Source: Prasinococcaceae sp. CCMP 1430 (Eukaryota > Prasinodermophyta > Palmophyllophyceae > Prasinococcales > Prasinococcaceae). From it: a stretch of 21,982 bases of DNA. The stretch lies in assembly GCA_013416795.1 (NCBI GenBank), contig RQSC01000014.1:374599-396580 (forward strand). The letters run 5' to 3'. A program made the position numbers and the translations under genes. The notes beneath the pieces are model-generated. The model saw only the letters and a program-made list of their open reading frames with translations, did not search any database and was not told where the DNA came from. The first letter of the stretch is position 1, and the number at the start of each line of letters is the position of its first letter. Below are positions 18,001-21,982 of the stretch, one piece after another.

Positions 18001-20052
18001 GGCGCCATCGAGGCGATACCAGCCGCCGCCCTGCAGCGCGCCGCACGCGTAGCACTGCTCGCCCGCCTGGGGCGTGAAGGCGTTGGCGGGGCAGTCGTCG
18101 CAGGACGTTTGGCCCGTCGAGGCGGTGGTCGTGCCGATGGCGCACGTGTCGCAGGTGGAATGGCCAGCCGAGGGCTGGTAAAGGCCCTTGGCGCACGGCT
18201 CGCACGTCGACGAGGCGGTGGCGCCTATCAGGGCAGAAGAGGTGCCGGCGGGGCACTCCTTGCAGCCCTCGCCCGCGGCGTCGGCGTAGGTCCCGGCGGG
18301 GCAGTCAGAGCACGCTTTTGAGCCAATGTCTGAGCCTTGGCCCGCCGGGCAGGCGAGGCAGTCCGCCGAGGTTGCGGAGAACGTGGCGGCGTTGTATGTG
18401 TTGGCGCCGCACGGTTCGCACTGCCTCGCGTCGCCGCCGTACGAGGCCACGTACATGCCGGGCGGGCACGCGTAGCAGGAGGAGGTGTCGATCGTGCCGG
18501 CCGCGCATATCGAAAGCTGGACGGCGAGGGCGTCTACAGAGCCACCGACGTACGAGCCGAGCGCGCTCCACGCCGCGCCGTCCCACTTGGCGATGTAGGA
18601 CGTGCCCGACACGCCGCCGGCCGAGTAGAAGCCGCCGCCGACGTACAGCGAGCCCGACGAGGCGTCCCACGCGAGGGCGCGTACATAGCCGGCACCGACG
18701 CCCGAGCCGAGCGCGCTCCACGCCGCGCCGTCCCACTTGGCGATGTAGGAGAAGCCGCCCACGTACAGCGAGCCCGACGAGGCGTCCCACGCGAGGGCGC
18801 GGACAGTGTCTTCCCACGCGACGGCGCGGACAGTGTCATCGACGCCCGAGCCGAGCGCGCTCCACGCCGCGCCGTTCCACTTGGCGATCTCTGACGTGCC
18901 CGACACGCCGCCGGCCGAGTCGAAGGAGCCGCCGACGTACAGCGAGCCCGACGACGCGTCCCACGCGAGGGCGCGTACCAGATCGCCATAGACGCCCGAG
19001 CCGAGCGCGCTCCACGCCGCGCCGTCCCACTTGGCGATATTGGACCTGCCCGACACGCCGCCGGCCGAGCCGAAGTCGCCGCCGACGTACAGCGAGCCCG
19101 ACGAAGCGTCCCACGCGAGGGCATAAACACTGTAACCATCGACGCCCGAGCCGAGCGCGCTCCACGCCGCGCCGTCCCACTTGGCGATCCCTGACGTGCC
19201 CGACACGCCGCCGGCCGAGTCGAAGGAGCCGCCGACGTACACCGAGCCCGACGAAGCGTCCCACGCGAGGGCGTTAACTGTGCTATCGACGCCCGAGCCG
19301 AGGGCGCTCCACGCCGCGCCGTCCCACTTGGCGATGCCGGACGTGCCCGACACGCCGCCGGCCGAGTCGAAGTCGCCGCCGACGTACAGCGAGCCCGACG
19401 ATGCGTCCCACGCGAGGGCGTACACATAAGCACCATTGACGCCCGCGCCGAACGCCGCCGTCCACGCGTCCCCTTCATGCAGCATCGCGCCTTCGTATCC
19501 ACCAACCGCGAGCCGTGAGCCGCTCGAGACCGTTCGCACGTTCGCGTTAGCGGAGAGAACAACCTCCGCGTCCATGCCATCGTCGGCAAAGCCCATCTCG
19601 CCGGCGTACGCGCCGGCCGCGCCGAGGCCCGAGCCGAGCGTCAGCGCAATGGACACCGACGCGCCGCCTGAGAGCGTTCCCAGGGCGGGCGAGGCCGACA
19701 GCCACGCGTCCGAGGGCGCAGCCGCCCACTCCATCGCGCTGGCCGCATCGTTGGTGAGCGTGACCGTCGCGGTCGTGGTTGTGCTATACGCCATCGTCTC
19801 GGACACGCTCACGGGCGACACGATGAGGGGCGGCGACACGGTGAGCTGCAGCGGCAGCCGGATGGCGTCGCCGCCGCTCGAGCCCACCACCAGCACTGCC
19901 GAGTGCGCGCCCTGCGCCAGCCCCGACGCGTTCATCCGCACCGTCACGCTGGCGCTGGCGCCAGCCGCGAGGCCGCTTCCAGCGTTGGCGCCCACCACGC
20001 TCGCCCACGCCTCGCTGACGGTGGCGAACCAGTCGAGAGTGGCCGAGCCATC
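15012..20052 (-). CDS. Large receptor-like protein: Ig-like/BACON modules, beta-propeller, EphA2-like Cys repeats, multi-pass membrane domain
   Basis: The main exon is 20052-16717 (1,112 codons) after acceptor CACCTCGTAG; upstream exons and the start were not found. Order: two Ig-like, BACON-like modules (ATLDWFATVSEAWASVVGAN; AMEWAAAPSDAWLSASPALG), about 6-7 propeller blades of 50 aa (ALAWDASSGSLYVGG ... IAKWDGAAWSALGSG), then about 400 residues of GCC2/GCC3 or EphA2-like Cys repeats (CPAGTYADAAGEGC), then a first membrane span (ALALVVVLLYWLPFL). Coding continues at 16664 after a possible 52-bp intron (16665-16716) with the multi-pass domain: LFVVGRLYARG, FLVYPILSATLLRTFHC, YWELVEMIRKFVL. 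Such proteins are common in haptophytes and stramenopiles; function is unknown, probably surface sensing or adhesion. The 3' end is unclear: read straight through, a 56-bp duplication shifts the frame into an Arg/Ser-rich tail ending at 15012; spliced, it would stop at 15247. Confidence 0.75.
15283..15394 (-). repeat. 56-bp tandem duplication inside the coding region
   Basis: The units are 15283-15338 and 15339-15394, identical except for the last two bases. Unit A of the large duplication has one copy only. Because 56 is not a multiple of 3, the reading frame shifts after LLVK. Each unit carries CAAG|GTA on the coding strand, so a GTAGAACG...GTCAAG intron of exactly 56 bp (15286-15341) can be drawn. 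Confidence 0.9.
16634..16737 (-). repeat. 52-bp tandem duplication inside the coding region
   Basis: The units are 16634-16685 and 16686-16737, with two mismatches in 52. The single-copy equivalent is in unit A at 13955-14006. Unspliced, it shifts the frame and stops the protein after VTFD. Each unit carries GTGCAG|GTCGTC on the coding strand; removing 16665-16716 as an intron restores VLIAFVQ|VVATVDVTFDIRW exactly. Confidence 0.92.
18554..19460 (-). repeat. About 150-bp coding tandem repeats (propeller blades)
   Basis: GAGCCGAGCGCGCTCC-type blocks start at 18554, 18704, 18848, 18998, 19148 and 19295, spaced 150, 144, 150, 150 and 147 bp, with a diverged further unit near 19445. All spacings are multiples of 3. 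Each unit encodes one 48-50 aa blade (AKWDGAAWSALGSG plus ALAWDASSGSLYVGG). One blade (18848-18704) is internally rearranged, with a small repeat TVRA-AWEDTVRALAW and loss of the FDSAGGVSGTS loop. DNA-level similarity is very high, pointing to recent expansion or homogenisation. Confidence 0.93.
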
Positions 20053-20383
20053 CTACGAGGTGCGCGGGACGGGTCCAATGGAGGGGTCAGCGCGGGGCGG
20101 CGCGCGAAACAACTGCGGCTCGCTCGCTCCACCCACGAGTGCTGCCGCCCTTACGCGCGCCGCGGGACCCCGCGCTTTTTAAGGCCCCCATCGTTGCCCC
20201 ACGCAAGCGCGGCGCCTCTCCTCGTGCCCGGCCGCGCCGCCACGCACCGCGTCCGCGACGAACGCCACCGCCGCCTCGGCCGCGTCGGGCCGGTGGGCCT
20301 CACGCCAGCGCCGCCCCGCCCCCGCGCGTGCCGGGCGCGCGCGCTGTGGCGTGTGCGACGCGTCGCGCGCGCGTCAACCTCGC

Positions 20384-20554
20384 ATCGCATGTCGGATCGC
20401 ACCCGACATTTCGCCCCATCGAAACGCATTCGCATTTCGAATCGCAGGTCGGATCGCACCCGCCTTTTTGCACTATCACAATGCATTTAATCGTCGAATC
20501 GCAGGTCGAATGGCATGCGACTTGTGTCCCCATCGAAACGCGTTCGCGTGCGGG
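20384..20554 (+). repeat. 57-bp minisatellite, three copies
   Basis: The anchor ATCGCAKGTCGGATCGCACCC starts at 20384 and 20441 and, diverged, at 20498, exactly 57 bp apart. Each unit also contains a CCATCGAAACGCATTCGCAT-like block, degenerate in the middle copy. 57 is a multiple of 3, but the open frames through it look unlike a protein. Confidence 0.88.
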
Positions 20555-20820
20555 CGCCCCCGCGCGCGCGAAAATCGGGCGCGTTCGAAAAAAAGCGGCG
20601 GGGCGACGACTCCGATTCGAAGGCGCCCCGCTTTTCGCGTGGGTTTTGACCTCAGCGCTCGCGGAGCGGTGACGTGCCGCCAGGGCCGGGTGTGGATTCG
20701 GATGTGAGGCCGGGACCCGCCCCCGGAGGGCTCGGTGTGCGTTGTGAAAACCCAGAGATTGATCCGAGACCCGCCCGCCCTCGGTCCCTTTCGGAAACCC
20801 CGAACAGGCGGGTTTATTCT

Positions 20821-20891
20821 GGCAGGGAGCTCTGCCGACCTGGCAGGGAGAGCTGAAACATGGCAGGGAGGCCTTTAAACACGGCAGGGAG
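20821..20891 (+). repeat. GGCAGGGAG spaced repeat, four copies
   Basis: The 9-mer occurs at 20821, 20842, 20862 and 20883, spaced 21, 20 and 21 bp, close to two turns of B-DNA. Sequence between copies is different each time. A reverse-complement copy (CTCCCTGCC) occurs at 21060-21068. The regular phase looks like an array of protein-binding sites, but no factor can be named. Confidence 0.8.
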
Positions 20892-21018
20892 AAGGTTTTC
20901 GTCAGATAAATTTTTTGAGGCGCCAGGGTTCAGCGGACGTGACGGCGGCGACCCACAGTGGCCGTCGGCGGCCGGGAGTCCTATATCAAAATGCACCTAC
21001 CTCCCAGAAACCCTGATT

Positions 21019-21173
21019 ACATCAAAATGCAACTTACAATGCGTGCATGGCTTTTGCAGCTCCCTGCCAGCGGCATGTCTCCCGTTTTTATTGTGAGAAA
21101 CGGGAGACACTCCCTTGGAAAACTCACGGTTTGATATACAAATGCATGCAATATGTAGAATGCAATTTGATGT
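21019..21173. mobile_element. Foldback (MITE-like) inverted-repeat element, about 155 bp
   Basis: The left end ACATCAAAATGCA (21019-21031) pairs with the right end TGCAATTTGATGT (21161-21173). Similarity continues imperfectly inward for about 35 bp (left GCGTGCATGGCTTTTG, right CAAATGCATGCAA). The element is AT-richer than its surroundings and has no coding capacity. A partial extra copy of the left end (TCAAAATGCA) lies at 20986-20995. No clear target-site duplication was seen. A MITE or other foldback element is the best guess; a transcribed structured RNA is the alternative. Confidence 0.5.
21076..21109. repeat. Perfect 12-bp hairpin with 10-nt loop
   Basis: TGTCTCCCGTTT (21076-21087) is followed by a 10-nt loop and its exact reverse complement (21098-21109). 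It sits near the centre of the larger foldback, so the whole can fold into nested stems. There is no T-run typical of a bacterial terminator, and the context is eukaryotic. Confidence 0.9.
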
Positions 21174-21566
21174 GAAAGTGGCGGAGCTGAGCAGCCAGCG
21201 AGAGCTCCTGTGCACGCATTTGATCGTACGCGCGCAAATTCTTCGCCGGCCAGGCGGGGGCAGCCTAACAGCCATCACAGGCAGGGGGGCGCCATCGCTG
21301 CTGCCTGCGGTGGCACAAGGCGCGCGCGGCGCGCGGCGCCGCCGGCGCGCGCCTGCGGGGCGGGCGGCACCGCTCGTGCGACCGTCGGCGCAGTGGGGGG
21401 AGGGGTGCTCGCTGCGCTGGCCGTCTCCGCCCATCCCTTGCCAGTGTGGCGCGCGGCCGGCAGGGTGGCTGGCCTGTTCAGTCTTTGCGGCGGGGCCTGC
21501 TGTTGCAAGGCCGCCACAGGCGCCCCTCATTTTGCCCTTGCGTCAGGCGCCGTGGCGCCGGGCGCG

Positions 21567-21982
21567 ATGGCCGCTCTGCTTCGACACGAGAGCGCCCGAG
21601 AGCATAGTACGCGCGCCGCGCGGGCCCTCGTGTTCCTGCCGCTAGGCTTCGTGCTGTGGACGGCGCTTACGCTATGGGCCGCCTTCGTTCGCAACTCAAT
21701 GTCACTCAACCAAAGCGATGGCGGCATGACCACCCACGCCGGCCGCATCGACATCACTGCGGAGGCTGCTACGTCCGCGACCACTCGCGGCGGCGGCAAC
21801 AGTAGCAGGGCACGGCACCTGCGAGATGAGGCGGGCCTGCACCGCGCGCGTTCGCAAAGGGAGGCCGAGCTCGGTCCAGGGACGCTGCGAGCGCTGGTGA
21901 ACGGCCTCACGGTGGTGCGAATGGCCGAGAGGCAGCAGCTGTGGCAGAGACCCCCGCGCGATGACAGTGATTCGACCAATGC
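21567..21982 (+). CDS. Probable single-pass (type II-like) membrane protein, 3' end outside window
   Basis: ATG 21567 opens 138 codons with no stop to the window end. The N-terminus has a basic cytosolic-like stretch (RHESAREHSTRAAR), then one hydrophobic span (about residues 20-41, ALVFLPLGFVLWTALTLWAA), then a polar Ser/Thr/Gly-rich stem with NQS and NSS glycosylation sequons and several Arg/Glu-rich helices. This is the layout of a type II Golgi or plasma-membrane protein such as a glycosyltransferase, but no catalytic domain is visible yet, so no function is assigned. A possible intron donor (GTG|GTGCGA) occurs near 21913/21914, so the frame may be interrupted there. The antisense frame is also open but is Ser/Arg/Cys-rich and less convincing. 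Confidence 0.45.
   Translation, partial: MAALLRHESAREHSTRAARALVFLPLGFVLWTALTLWAAFVRNSMSLNQSDGGMTTHAGRIDITAEAATSATTRGGGNSSRARHLRDEAGLHRARSQREAELGPGTLRALVNGLTVVRMAERQQLWQRPPRDDSDSTN

Larger units (their letters stand above)
20053..21566. other. Non-coding region between divergent genes, rich in repeats
   Basis: No recognisable protein was found in either strand. It should hold the promoter and first exon(s) of the large minus-strand gene; a GTGCGTGG donor candidate on minus lies near 20243 but no convincing exon precedes it. It also holds the upstream region of the + strand gene at 21567. A TTTTTAAGG sequence lies near 20176. Three repeat families (20384-20554, 20821-20891, 21019-21173) and GC-poor patches set it apart from the genes. 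Confidence 0.5.

Noticed and set aside
12477-18321. Long + strand open frames (12477-14168, 15423-17516, 16504-18321)
   Set aside because: All are antisense to the receptor gene and its copy, with compositions typical of shadows; the minus strand shows membrane spans and ordered Cys repeats.
18554-20554. CRISPR-like array
   Set aside because: The 150-bp repeats are coding propeller blades and the 57-bp units have no unique spacers. The genes around are eukaryotic with introns.
21076-21109. Rho-independent terminator
   Set aside because: The stem is perfect but there is no following T-run, no gene ends next to it, and the DNA is eukaryotic.
21527-21979. Minus-strand 150-aa frame at the right end
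   Set aside because: Ser/Arg/Cys-rich without a recognisable feature. The + strand frame has a clean membrane span and sequons, so it is preferred.

Overview
The window looks like nuclear DNA of a GC-rich eukaryotic microalga or related flagellated protist. It carries spliceosomal introns, an ER N-glycosylation enzyme, a flagellar axoneme protein, a plant/algal-type DYRK kinase and a large GCC2/EphA2-like cysteine-rich membrane protein. A haptophyte (for example a pavlovophyte) is a reasonable guess, but the sequence does not prove it. Nearly every clear intron starts with GTGCG, and this signature was used to place exon borders.

Left part (1-8857). After about 800 bp of GC-rich sequence without a recognisable gene there is a weak candidate gene on + (809-1371). 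Two good genes follow on the minus strand: ALG6 (three exons, 1467-3477) and a plant-type DYRK kinase (two exons, 3705-6077). A 540-bp promoter-like gap separates the kinase from a + strand exon resembling the start of selenoprotein S/VIMP (6620-6781). That exon lies antisense to the 3' end of a minus-strand CWC16/CCDC130-type splicing factor gene (6664-7748), which lacks its N-terminal exon(s). Directly upstream, in the same frame, is a fragment of the flagellar protein CFAP43 (about 7861-8857), cut at both ends. It stops at the only ambiguous base in the window (n at 8858).

Middle (8859-12032). An alpha-glucan (glycogen/starch) phosphorylase lies on +, with an intact PLP-lysine motif, two inferred introns, and an open frame running back into the n.

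Right part (12033-20052). A very large minus-strand gene encodes Ig-like/BACON-like modules, a beta-propeller of about seven 50-residue blades, a long cysteine-rich region and a multi-pass membrane domain. Its 3' part plus flank is duplicated in tandem (12209-14824 versus 14826-17510), which leaves a 5'-truncated, probably dead copy. The full-length copy carries two short internal tandem duplications (52 and 56 bp), each containing AGGT. Each is exactly the arrangement expected for a newly born intron, or alternatively a frameshift.

Far right (20053-21982). Mostly non-coding: a 57-bp tandem repeat (x3), a spaced 9-mer repeat (x4), an AT-richer 155-bp foldback element with an internal perfect hairpin, and the start of a + strand gene for a probable single-pass membrane protein that runs off the end.

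Functionally, ALG6 acts in lipid-linked oligosaccharide assembly. The plant-type DYRK kinase and the alpha-glucan phosphorylase may share reserve-glucan metabolism, because the kinase's green-algal relative controls starch turnover. The other genes are unrelated neighbours. All splice models are by eye and have no transcript support.
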